DNA of 64,000 nucleotides from Neovahlkampfia damariscottae (Eukaryota > Heterolobosea > Selenaionea > Neovahlkampfiida > Neovahlkampfiidae): positions 1-64,000 of the forward strand of contig JABLTG010000112.1 of the NCBI GenBank assembly GCA_016618085.1, written 5' to 3'. The translations under genes and the position numbers were made by a program. Positions within the stretch are counted from its first letter, which is position 1. The number at the start of each line of letters is the position of its first letter. The notes under the pieces are model-generated. The model saw only the letters and a list, made by a program, of their open reading frames with translations. It was not told the DNA's origin and made no database searches. Positions 20,328-29,524 of the stretch are shown here, in pieces.

Positions 20328-21638
20328 ATGACTTCGATACCTCCTGTTGGTCCACCTCCACCTCCAAAAAACAAGTCACAAAATAAAGTTATAAAAAAGA
20401 AGATTGTAAAGAAACCACCACCAGAAAAACATGATTACAATGAAGCCCTTGAATTTTCAAAAAATTTGAGAAAACTTTACACTAGAAAAATTGAAGTTGT
20501 CATTGAGTCACAAAAAAAGTTTATAGCAAAAAAAGAAGTTAAAATCGTTCATATTTCTGATACACATTTGAAAATGGATGATTTTATTAAAAAAATTGAA
20601 CCATGTGACATTTTAATTCATACTGGTGATATAACTAACGCTGGTGGAAATAAAGAGTTGAAAGATTTCAATGATGCTTTAGGAAAATGTACTCAAGCAA
20701 AACATAAAGTTATAATTGGAGGAAATCATGATTTCTATGAAAATTTGAGTGTTGAAGAAATTCAAAAACTTTTGACCAACGGAATTTACTTATTTGAAAG
20801 TTCAGTAACTATTGAAGGGATTAAAATTTGGGGTGCTCCTTGGGTACCATTTAATCAAATGGCGTTTACACCAAAAGAAGATACAAAAGAACTCTGGAAA
20901 AAAGTACCTGAAGATTGTGATATTTTGATGACTCATTGCCCTCCTCATTTGATTATGGATCTTGCTTGTGATTCTGAAAGAAAAAGTAGAGATGATTGTG
21001 ACCAATGTGGATGCTCTCATATTCATCAAGATCATTGGGGTTGTTTTAATTTGATTGACGAAATATTTCAAAGAATTCGTCCAGTCGTACATTGTTTTGG
21101 ACATGTTCACGAATTATATGGTTCAATTAATTGGAATGGTGTATGTTTTGTGAATAGTGCAACAAGACCAACAACATTTAAATTCAAAGTATTTGATGAT
21201 AAAACCAAAAAATTGTTTGAAATTGAAAGAAACAAATTATGTGATAAATTCAAACCTCGAACAAAGTTAAGACATCAAAAAGTACAATATCATAAAATTC
21301 TAGATTTTAGTAACAAAAAAATTGATGATACCGAACTTTGGTATTGGATTGAAGCTATTTTAATTGCAAGAAATAATTATTGTGAAGAGATCAATTTTTC
21401 AAACAACAAAATCACAGACAATGGAGCATATTTTATAGGTGAACTCATGGAAAAAACAAAATTACTCACAAAAATTGATATTTCTGGGAATAAAATTGAA
21501 GATTATGCTCCGATATTGGCAGGTGCGAACGAAAATTTAACATTAAGGGAATTTATTCTTCCTGAAGATGCTCCAAAAAAAGTAGTTGATGAAATCAGAA
21601 ATCTGATGAAACGAAATCACAAATTTTTAAGTGAATAA
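20328..21638 (+). CDS. Metallophosphoesterase (MPPED/UPF0046-like) fused to leucine-rich repeats
   Basis: 436 residues, no intron. A proline-rich N-terminus (PPVGPPPPPK) precedes a class III phosphodiesterase domain (about 70-300). Metal-site motifs are visible: D-x-H in HISDTHLK, GDIT, GGNHDF, MTHCPPH and FGHVHELYG, with SATRP at the end, as in the MPPED1/2 (239AB) family, which hydrolyses cyclic nucleotides in vitro. A cysteine-rich insertion (DDCDQCGCSHIH) lies between the last two motifs. The C-terminal ~110 residues hold leucine-rich-repeat units: KILDFSNKKIDDTELW, CEEINFSNNKITDNGAYF, LTKIDISGNKIED. I chose the ATG at 20328 over an upstream non-ATG extension because the shared promoter motif lies at 20301. 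Confidence 0.85.
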   Translation: MTSIPPVGPPPPPKNKSQNKVIKKKIVKKPPPEKHDYNEALEFSKNLRKLYTRKIEVVIESQKKFIAKKEVKIVHISDTHLKMDDFIKKIEPCDILIHTGDITNAGGNKELKDFNDALGKCTQAKHKVIIGGNHDFYENLSVEEIQKLLTNGIYLFESSVTIEGIKIWGAPWVPFNQMAFTPKEDTKELWKKVPEDCDILMTHCPPHLIMDLACDSERKSRDDCDQCGCSHIHQDHWGCFNLIDEIFQRIRPVVHCFGHVHELYGSINWNGVCFVNSATRPTTFKFKVFDDKTKKLFEIERNKLCDKFKPRTKLRHQKVQYHKILDFSNKKIDDTELWYWIEAILIARNNYCEEINFSNNKITDNGAYFIGELMEKTKLLTKIDISGNKIEDYAPILAGANENLTLREFILPEDAPKKVVDEIRNLMKRNHKFLSE

Positions 21639-21776
21639 ATAATCATTGTTTCAACAATTTGAATGTTGATCCACCAAAGAGAAGAAAATATGATATTTGA
21701 ATGTTCAAATTCAAAGTGTATTTATAAATATCCGTTACCCAATCAATTTTTGGTTTACTTCAAATTAGAAAACGAA

Positions 21777-21864
21777 CCAATGGGAAGGGTATAAAAAGAT
21801 TTTTTTTTTTCACCAATCATTTTGAAATTCAACTCAAACAAAAAAAAAACGACCACAACACATC
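21777..21864 (+). promoter_or_regulatory. Promoter with TATA box and CCAATCA
   Basis: TATAAAA at 21790-21796 is followed 16 bp later by CCAATCA at 21813-21819. A further CCAAT occurs at 21777-21781 and another at 21739-21743. The ATG is at 21865. If TATA acts at its usual distance of about 30 bp, transcription would start within or just after CCAATCA. Confidence 0.55.
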
Positions 21865-22764
21865 ATGACAACAACTATCAGCAAACAAGAATTTGAAAAC
21901 ATGTTTTTAGGTTTTGACGATGACTTTCTTAACACTGTAGGTGATGAAAATGGGGAAGACTTAACTCTAAGTCAAAACAACAGAGATTGGAAAATTAAAT
22001 ACAGAAATGAAGAGGTAATTGGTTTAATGGCGAACCTTAGGATTCTTTTAAAATCTAGAAACGACCAGGCAATGGAATTTATTCCAGAACGGTTATATTC
22101 TTCGTTAAAATATGAAATGGTTCACGAAATGGAATCTGTAGAAACACCAATACTTTTGGTTAAAATTCAAATAATAGATCCAAAAACTCAAGAAGAAATC
22201 ATGATTAATGATAACAGTATTTTATTAGGAAATCCTGAAGGTGTTTTGACTAAAGTTGATGGTAAACATTTTTTGAAAAATAAGGTTCATTTTAGCGATG
22301 TTCCTCCTCAAAAAAGAGAATACTCAATGAGAGTATGTTACTATTTACCTAGCGATTTAATGCAACCTGTACTTGTAGTTCACTCACCAAATTTTAAAAT
22401 ATTTACAAGAAGAAATCCTAATGACATTATTACAACATCTTTTAAAAGAAAAAGAGAAGTTAATATTGACAAAGGTAATGCTAAAAAGGCAAAAGTTGAT
22501 TTGAACAAATATTTAAGTCAATTGGATGAACTTTTACAACTAAAGAATAAATTATCCAAAGACGAACAAAAAGAAGCATTAGATTTGGCTATCTCAAAAT
22601 TACACCCACAAAATGAAATTAAAAAAGAAACAACACTCGAAGAAGAATATGAATCAATTAAGTTTGAAGATCTATTCACACCAAAAGATTGTGCTACTTA
22701 TGAAGCTATTACTGATAACTTTGACTTTGATTTCAATAATGAATTAGATACTTGTATATTTTAA
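21865..22764 (+). CDS. Possible Rel/p53-like (Ig-fold) transcription factor, uncertain
   Basis: 299 residues, no intron. I do not recognise the family with confidence. Residues ~75-185 look beta-rich and end in a run reminiscent of Ig-fold DNA-binding domains: LVKIQIIDPKTQEE, then GNPEGVL, VHFSDVPPQKREYSMRVCYY, then VVHSPNFKIFTRR. The last phrase recalls the S-x-x-F-x-(I/V)-x-x-R-R found at the end of Rel, RUNX or velvet-like domains. A nuclear-localisation-like FKRKREV and KKAKVDL follow, then a helical stretch and an acidic C-terminus rich in Asp and Phe (NFDFDFNNELD) that could be an activation domain. The acidic/aromatic N-terminus (MFLGFDDDF) is similar. Nuclear regulatory function is inference from composition and order. 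Confidence 0.45.
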   Translation: MTTTISKQEFENMFLGFDDDFLNTVGDENGEDLTLSQNNRDWKIKYRNEEVIGLMANLRILLKSRNDQAMEFIPERLYSSLKYEMVHEMESVETPILLVKIQIIDPKTQEEIMINDNSILLGNPEGVLTKVDGKHFLKNKVHFSDVPPQKREYSMRVCYYLPSDLMQPVLVVHSPNFKIFTRRNPNDIITTSFKRKREVNIDKGNAKKAKVDLNKYLSQLDELLQLKNKLSKDEQKEALDLAISKLHPQNEIKKETTLEEEYESIKFEDLFTPKDCATYEAITDNFDFDFNNELDTCIF

Positions 22765-22851
22765 AAATAAAAATCCTTTCCTTTTTTTTTAACCAATTGT
22801 TTTTCTTTACCGATAATTTTTTTTTTGTGGTGCACAACTGCAATAGTTTTG

Positions 22852-24873
22852 ATGACAGACTTTACAGATGATGACTTTAAGAATTTGTTCTTGCTTTACC
22901 GAGATTACAATGACAAAGTCAATGATGAAAAAGTATTCAAAAGAATCTTTTATTTTTATTTTTTTAACAGGTATTAATTGATTTAATTTTACAGCGAGTA
23001 TATTTATTAATGTGTAAAGATGTACAACTGATATCCCTTGATAATTCAAAAGGAGATCTATGTACAACATATCCTACAAAAATTTTTGTACCCATAGAAC
23101 TCGTTGATTCAGAGTTCAAAAATTTCAAAAACACAAAAATAAATTCAAAGGAAACCATTAAAGAAGAGAAAAAATTGGAAAAGATTTCTGATGTGGCCAA
23201 AAAATTAGAAGATGAATTCGTTATTTTAGATAAACCTGAGTCATCAAATACAAAACCACAATTACAAGAAGAGGACATTATTTTAGAGAATGAAAAGTTT
23301 CATGAAGAAATAGTTATACCAAAAATTGTAAAAATGACAACATCTGATGAAGAAGAAGAAAACGGTGAAAAAGAAAAAGCAGACGAAAGACTTGAAAAAT
23401 TAAAAAAAAAAGATGTCTCAAGGAGTTTATTTGTAGTTGAAGAAGATGAAGAAGGTTTTAAACAACCAACTCCAAAATCAACCAAAAAAAAACGTTCAGT
23501 GTCACAACAAAGAGAAGAAAAAGAAGAAAAAAAGGAGTATTTGAAAATTAAGAATTTTAATTCTGAATCATCTGAATCTGTAACAGTTAAAGGAAATAGA
23601 GGATCGGTTTTTAAAATTACACCTTTTAAAGTTCCAACAACAACAACAAATTGTAAGAGTCGTTCTCAGCCAACGACACCAAGAGATTTTACAAATGAAG
23701 AAGGAGTACATTTTGAAGAAAATTATTTTGATCATGAAAAACCACCTTCAACACCACCTTTAAAAGAAAGAATAAGTAATCATTATAGACAATCAATGAC
23801 TCCATCAACACCAACCACACCAATCATTGATACACAAGATTTGATCGCTGAAAACGTTTTAAAATCAAAAGAATTTGAAGAAGTTATAATGGAGTGTCGA
23901 TTTTGTAGGACTCATGGAAGATTTGCTGTTCCTGTTGTTTTTTATGGTAAAAAATATATTTCAAGATCAGGAACTATTTCAAGAGGTGCTGAATCTATTT
24001 TTAGATCAATTGGAACTAGTTTTATGAATTATTTTACAGATAACTCAAATAAGAAATCATCAATTTTACAACAAAAACATCTTCGTCAATGGGATACTGA
24101 ATTATTAGAAAGAATAAATGCCAAACATATCATTGATTTAATGGTTGAAAAACGAAAAGTAAAATATGGAGTTGTTGTTTGTTCAAGTGAAAAATCAGAA
24201 AAATCAGGTTTATATCAAAAATTTATGTTGGAAGTTATGCCATATCCAGGAAGAGAATCATTCGTTTTTAAAGGAAAATCACAAAAAAAACAGTATCAAT
24301 TTCGTTGGTCTGATTCTGGAACTTGTGATGCAGAATTTCAAACAACTATTGATATGAAATTATTTCCAAATATTAATTTACAAAAATTTAGAGATTGGAA
24401 TTTAATTCAAATTACTCAAAATTATTTAATTTTAATGTTAGAAATGCTTGGTAAAGGTGAAGATGATGAAGGTTTATTAATTCATTGTGTTTCTGGATGG
24501 GATAGGTAATTTTGAAATATTTATTTTTAAATTTCAAAGGACTCCATTATTTGTTTCTTTAATTAGAATTATTTTATGGTCAGATGGTGAAATACACAAG
24601 GAATTGAATATTAATCAATTTTTGTATTTGACTGTTTCATATGATTGGATGTTATTTTTTCATAATTTTCAAGAAAGAATGGAAAAAAGTGAAGAAATAT
24701 TTAAGTTTTGTTTTGAATTTTTGCAATATATTGACACAGAAGAGTATTCAATTTTGAAATATAAATCATTTGAAACAATTGAAATGAAAGAATTGTTGTT
24801 AAAAGAGAAAAAGAAAAAATTGAAAGGACTTTATGAAAAATTTAATGTATTTTATAAAATGACAGAAAAATAA
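22852..24873 (+). CDS. MTMR14: Myotubularin-related phosphoinositide 3-phosphatase, MTMR14/Jumpy-like
   Basis: Predicted to dephosphorylate PI3P/PI(3,5)P2 and so limit autophagy and calcium signalling. Three exons; the first intron (22933-22970 region) joins the short N-terminus to VLIDLILQRVYLLM, and a second at about 24508-24539 splits the active site. After splicing the catalytic loop reads HCVSGWDRTPLFVSL, the MTMR14 form of C-x5-R. Upstream are FCRTHGRFAVPVVFYGKKYI, MTMR14-like FRSIGTSF, and WSDSGTCDAEF. The ~300-residue insertion between the N-terminus and the catalytic part is Ser/Pro/Thr-rich and probably disordered. The protein lacks a GRAM/PH domain, as is normal for MTMR14. CCAAT at 22793-22797 is 54 bp upstream. 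The C-terminus is a Lys/Glu-rich helix. Confidence 0.87.
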
Positions 24874-24960
24874 ATATTTTCAATCTCATTATTGAATAAA
24901 TTTTATTATCCAATCATTTCATTTTCGGAATTAAAAAATTTTTATTCGTCAAGTTCAAAC

Positions 24961-25675
24961 ATGTCCAAAGTTTTAGTTATTCTTTCAAATGATCAAGAAA
25001 AGGTAGAAGTATCAAAAGAATCAGAAGTTACAAGTTTAGTTTATAAATCAAAAGAAAAACTCTCTTTTGAAGACGAAACATTTGAATCAGTGTTCTCAAA
25101 TGTTTCAGATGAATTATTATTAAAAGAAGCATTTAGAGTTTTAAAAAAAGATGGAAAAATTATAACAAATTCAAATTCAGATTTAGATTTAATGATGTCT
25201 GGTTTCATTGAAGTAGAAAAAATGGAAAACGAAAAATTTACTGCAAAGAAACCATCATATGATTCAAATACAGCTTTTTCATTAAAATCAAAAGAAAAAA
25301 AAACAACATGGAAATTAACTATGGATGATGATAACGAAGATGAAGATGGACTCATAAATGAAGATGACCGTAAGAAAAAAAACAACTAAAACCACTTATG
25401 GTATAGTTCTTGAAGAAGATGATTTAAAAAAACCTGTGGTTAAAGAAAAATGTTCCACTCAAAAAAAAGCTTGTAAAAATTGTACTTGTGGAAGAGCAGA
25501 AGGAAAAATAGTCATTGAAAATACAGATGATATTGATACAACAATATTTGAAGAACAACAAAAGAAAGGAGGTTGTGGTAGTTGCGCTTTAGGTGACGCT
25601 TTTCGTTGTTCAAGTTGTCCATATCTTGGAATGCCTTCATTCAAACCAGGTGAAAAAGTTCAAATAAAACTTTAA
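24961..25675 (+). CDS. CIAPIN1: Anamorsin/Dre2, cytosolic Fe-S assembly electron carrier
   Basis: Works with a diflavin reductase (Tah18/NDOR1) to supply electrons for cytosolic Fe-S cluster assembly. There are two exons; a ~36-nt intron near 25369-25405 joins INEDDL to LEEDDLKKP. The N-terminal ~110 residues are a reduced methyltransferase-like fold ([12 protein letters not shown]). The linker is acidic. The C-terminus holds both metal sites: the 2Fe-2S motif ending CKNCTCG and the 4Fe-4S motif [20 protein letters not shown] (CX2C-X7-CX2C), then [20 protein letters not shown] at 24910-24916 lies about 45 bp upstream. Its stop is 9 bp from the convergent TRAPPC2 stop. Confidence 0.93.
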
Positions 25676-25684
25676 ATTTTTTTT

Positions 25685-26149
25685 TTACTTTAAATATTTA
25701 TTTGATAAAGCTAAAACTTTATCTTTGAAGTATGTACTTTGTAATTCTGAATTTGTCTCATAAAAAGGATTTAATTGGATTTTTACATATAATTCATGTA
25801 CCTCTTGAAAAAAGGTTTTAATTCCTTCTTCTGATTTGTTTTCATGAAGCAAACAAAATTTTATGACTTTTTTTTTAATTTTTTTTTTTTTTACATCCTG
25901 GAGTCACATAAGAAGAAACAGAATATTTTGAAATATTATCGACATTTTTTAAATATAACTGATTTGTTTGCCATACAAGTTCGTCGATCATATCAAGTGA
26001 AGAGTGAATCATAAATTGTTTGAACTCAGAAATATTTGTGTTTTTCTTTGTTTTTTTTTTAGAATAGAATAATTTACACTTAATTCAAATTCAAATAAAG
26101 ATTTATCATGTTTTCCAATAATAACAAAATACGCTGATGAGCTGGACAT
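25685..26149 (-). CDS. TRAPPC2: TRAPP complex subunit 2 (sedlin/Trs20)
   Basis: Small longin-fold subunit of the TRAPP vesicle-tethering complexes between ER and Golgi. Three exons (26078-26149, 25895-26045, 25685-25866) give 134 residues; the human protein has 140. The introns are 32 and 28 nt and almost pure A on the coding strand. Family matches: AYFVIIGKHDKSLFEFEL at the start, then after splicing EFKQFMIHSSLDMIDELVWQ, NQLYLKNVDNISKY, SYVTPG, FCLLHENKSEEGIKTFF, and VKIQLNPFYETNSEL. It is easily missed because every exon is short. It is convergent with CIAPIN1 and divergent from the proton channel gene, whose start is 45 bp away. Confidence 0.9.
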
Positions 26150-26194
26150 GAATAAAAATAAGGTTTGATTGGTTGATTCCAATGGAAACTTTTG
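26150..26194. promoter_or_regulatory. 45-bp bidirectional promoter (TRAPPC2 / Hv1)
   Basis: The two start codons are separated by 45 bp holding ATTGG at 26168-26172 and CCAAT at 26179-26183, i.e. inverted CCAAT motifs 6 bp apart. Transcripts of both genes must start within or beside this gap. Confidence 0.6.
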
Positions 26195-26894
26195 ATGGAA
26201 AGTGTGAATGAGAGTGTGAATCTACTTGATCAAAAAAGTGAAAAAATTGATTGGAAAAAACCACTTACAGAGAATTTAGATCCTGTTTTAGCTTCTATGG
26301 CCTGGGCAAAAGTACATCGCTCAATACATGAAGATACAAAACCAATGTGTTTTTCAAGTAAAATAAGACATCAAATTGGTGTAATATTGGAAGACAAATT
26401 CATACAATATATTTTATTATTCCTTTTATTTGTTGATATTGCTCTTTTATTTGTTGATTTATCATTGGAAGCTTTTTATCATCGTAAGAGAATCAAAAAT
26501 TAAAAAACAAAAAGATAAATTACCTGAATGGGCACAAAAATTAGAAGTTGTTACACATTATGCAACTTTAGTTATTCTTTGTATATTCGAAATTGAATTA
26601 CTTTTATTGATGTTTAGTTATGGTCTTCATTTTGTGTTCCATCCAATGTATGTAATTGATTGGATAGTTGTGACTGCAGCTATATTTTTCGAAATAATCT
26701 TCAAAGATTCATTAATTGCATTAATTCCATCATTTTTAAGAATGTGGAGAATTATCAGAGTTTCACAAGGTATTCTATTGGCAGGTAAAGAAATTCATGA
26801 CAAACAAACTGAAAAATTGAACAAAAAAATTGAAGAATTAGAAAAAGAAATCAAAGAATTGAAAGAAGAAAAAATGAAAATTGAAATAAAATGA
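26195..26894 (+). CDS. HVCN1: Voltage-gated proton channel
   Basis: Two exons (26195-26483, 26515-26894) give 222 residues with four membrane helices and no separate pore domain. S1 carries the selectivity Asp at D81 (FVDIALLFVDLSLEA). S2 contains the acidic pair in FEIELL. S3 contains D144 (VIDWIVV). S4 reads RMWRIIRVSQG (R171, R174, R177), the R-x-W-R-x-x-R Hv1 signature, with Ser-Gln where the animal channel has Asn-Gly. The C-terminus is a heptad-like Lys/Glu coiled coil (IEELEKEIKELKEEK), which dimerises Hv1 channels in animals. It is expected to extrude protons on depolarisation, for example during phagocytosis. A 9-codon upstream frame at 26182-26211 overlaps the start out of frame. 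Confidence 0.9.
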
Positions 26895-26960
26895 ACCTAA
26901 AAACAACTTCAAGCTTGCAAAAAAGATTCAAAAAACACTATTGAAGAAAATAAACTTTTT

Positions 26961-29490
26961 TCATTTTTTAACATCTTCTTTACATTGAAAACTTCCATTC
27001 AAATTTCCAATTTCTTGAGTAAATGATTGTATTGAAGAAATGAATTGAATTTTTGCTTCTTTTTTTCCAGTCAAACCAGTTAAAGGTAAAACACATGTTC
27101 CTATTAAATTTTCCGATATAGAATTACCCAATGACAAATCTGAAATGGAAATCATCAAAAATTGTTTTGATAAAAAGTTTCTATCATTGTAAATTGGATA
27201 CAATGGTGGTATTTCAAATCCATCAAGTTCAGGATTGATAGTTGGTTCATATCCAGATTTATTTTGTTTTGATTTTGTTGAAGTGACTGAACAAGTTTCC
27301 AAGAAATTTCCATGAACAGTTAAAAGTGGTTTTTTTATGATATCTCCATTTTTCATGTCTGTTAAATACAACTTACTAAACTTCATAACTAATTGATTTG
27401 TTTGGTCAGAAAAACAAGATGCATATAATCTATGGGTTGCGCATTTAAAAATTCCAATGATTGGTAGATCTTCAGAATCAATTTTGATACTTTCATATTT
27501 CACGACTTCTGTTGTTAAATTTGAATGTGTTTTATAAATTATTCTGTCATTATAACTTGGTTTAACTTTTGGAACATATTTTCCATTTTTATCAAATTTT
27601 GAATTTGGAAGGAAGTCAATTTTGCCTTCAGAAAAGCCAGCAAATGTTCTTTTTGTTAAAATATCATATTGCAAGGAATCATTATTCAACAATGAAGATA
27701 TCTAAATGAGAGATTAGAAATTTCATTTTTAGATTTACATTATTTTCTTCAATATACTCTAAGACATCCTCTTCATCACAAGAAAGTTCAAAATTCAAAT
27801 TACCTAACCAAAATAGATGATTAAATTGTGATATATCTAAATTATTCATTCCGAGTTTTAAACCATTCATAATTGACATGATATTGATTCTTCTATTTTT
27901 AGCATCTTCATTTAATTGAGCACCAACAAAACAAAATGTTGTTTCATTAAATTTGAATGATACGCCAATTGAACCAAATAAACCGAATTGATTATTTGTA
28001 CCACTTGTATTTTTCAAATCATACTGAATATTTGTAATGATTGGTAGATGAATTGATTTGGCCAATAAAATCAAACAAATGTTTGATGAAATGACAAATG
28101 ACAAAATTGAATATTCAGGTTCAAATCTTTCAAAAAATGATGAAATATTTGAATCATTAATAGATTGTAAACACATTAAAAATATATCAGTTTCGCCTAA
28201 ATCCAATTTTTCAAGCAAGTTTTGAAACGATTTTTTATCTTGATTCTTCCAAGTAATACATTGAATTAATATATTTTCAACCAAATCAGATGATAAATTA
28301 ACTTTTGCAGTTCCTTTTTTTTTGTCAAATAAAATTACACTCGAAAAAGAATTATCTTCCAATGCAAATTTTGGTGAATAACAAAATGAAACTCTTCTTC
28401 CTAAATGAGTCAATTCATAAAATGTTTGTCTCATTTGAGAATTTTCAAAAATTAATTCATAATCATGAATAGCATCTAAGAATTTCAATTTTAAAACTAA
28501 TGGATCATTGATATTCTTTTCAATTAAAAATAAATTATCCATTGGGTATTCTTTTTGATCTTTTCTACTATTTTGATTTCTAATTTTTCTTGAAAATAAA
28601 TCTAATAACCATAATCTATATCGTCTGGTTAATAAACCACCTTTGAAAGGAATTTAAAATAAACTAGAATAAAACGAACCATCTGGGTTATATTTTATAA
28701 CTTTAAATAATGGATTAAGTAAATCTAATATCTCTGATGATGGTTCTTTGATTAATTGTTGTTTTATTGATCTATTGGTAGTTACAGATTTTCCAACTAT
28801 TTTTGAATATTTTCTTTCTAAGCTTTTATAGATTGAAATATCAATTTTCTTTTGATCAAATTCATTCAAGTTTGAAATTGGTGAATTTTCAATTGGACTT
28901 GTATTTCTTGATTCAACTTCTTCTTCTTCGTCTTCTTCAAAAAATTCATCTAAAGCCAATGAAGGTAATTCTCGATAAGAAATAGGTCTTGAACCTCTAC
29001 CTCTTGAAATATTCAAAATTGATGGTTTTTGTTTTTTTGGTTCATCCAATGATTGTGCATTGACTAATGACAGTTCCATGACAATAGAAACCAAATTTTC
29101 AATTTCACAGTTATACTCTGATATACTTTTTGAATTTTCACCACTTTGTTTTTTTAAAGTCAAAAGTTCTCCTCTCAGTTTTCCAATAAGGTCTGTTTGT
29201 TTCTGGTTTCTTTCAATTTCTTTTTCGACTTGTTTTTTTAGTAAATTGATTTCTGATTTTAGTTCTTGGTTTTCTTGCTCTTTTTTATTTATATGTTGTG
29301 GTTGTTTGAATTGAGTTTCTTGAATTACTTCCGAAGTTGGAGAATTTTCCAAGTTTTCTTCTTCTTCTGTTGGAGTGTCTTCAATAGGTGTCCAATTAGT
29401 CATACGGTTCAATGTTCTCGGAGACTTAACTCTGTATCTCTTTGAAGCTCCTAATGGTTCACTACTCTTCACTTTTTCATCAGAGGACAT
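26961..29490 (-). CDS. Coiled-coil + PH-like + inositol-5-phosphatase-like + C2-like protein, probable pseudoenzyme
   Basis: The start is at 29490 (MSSDEKVKSSEPL). I join three open stretches with two introns, a ~39-nt one near 28634-28672 and one near 27683-27720. The N-terminus has a coiled coil (ELKSEINLLKKQVEKEIE) and Ser/Glu-rich linkers. Next is a PH-like segment around the splice (FKVIKYNPDG, GLLTRRYRLWLLDL, then YELIFENSQMRQTFYEL). A 5-phosphatase fold with a SHIP-like C2-like tail follows. The fold's landmarks are present but catalytic residues are changed: the usual W-x-G-D-x-N-Y-R reads FWLGNLNFEL, the SDHKPV motif reads SEDLPIIG, and the catalytic His of the N-S-H-L motif reads GAQLN. 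The family's P-x-W-x-D-R reads PSYNDR. I infer a binding-only scaffold. Confidence 0.72.
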
Positions 29491-29513
29491 TGGAAAAAAT
29501 TAACCAATAAAGG

Positions 29514-29524
29514 AGTTCCACGTC
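29514..29524 (+). repeat. Putative target-site duplication, 5' copy
   Basis: AGTTCCACGTC here and AGTTCCGCGTC at 33432-33442 match at 10 of 11 positions and bracket the LINE. Confidence 0.5.

Noticed and set aside
26961-28542. Active inositol 5-phosphatase
   Set aside because: The catalytic Asp, His and surrounding motif residues are replaced at several positions, so catalysis is not supported.
28543-28653. Two separate genes on the minus strand with a boundary at about 28600
   Set aside because: A GT-AG intron of about 39 nt joins them in frame and creates a PH-like segment; no promoter-like CCAAT or ATG lies between them.
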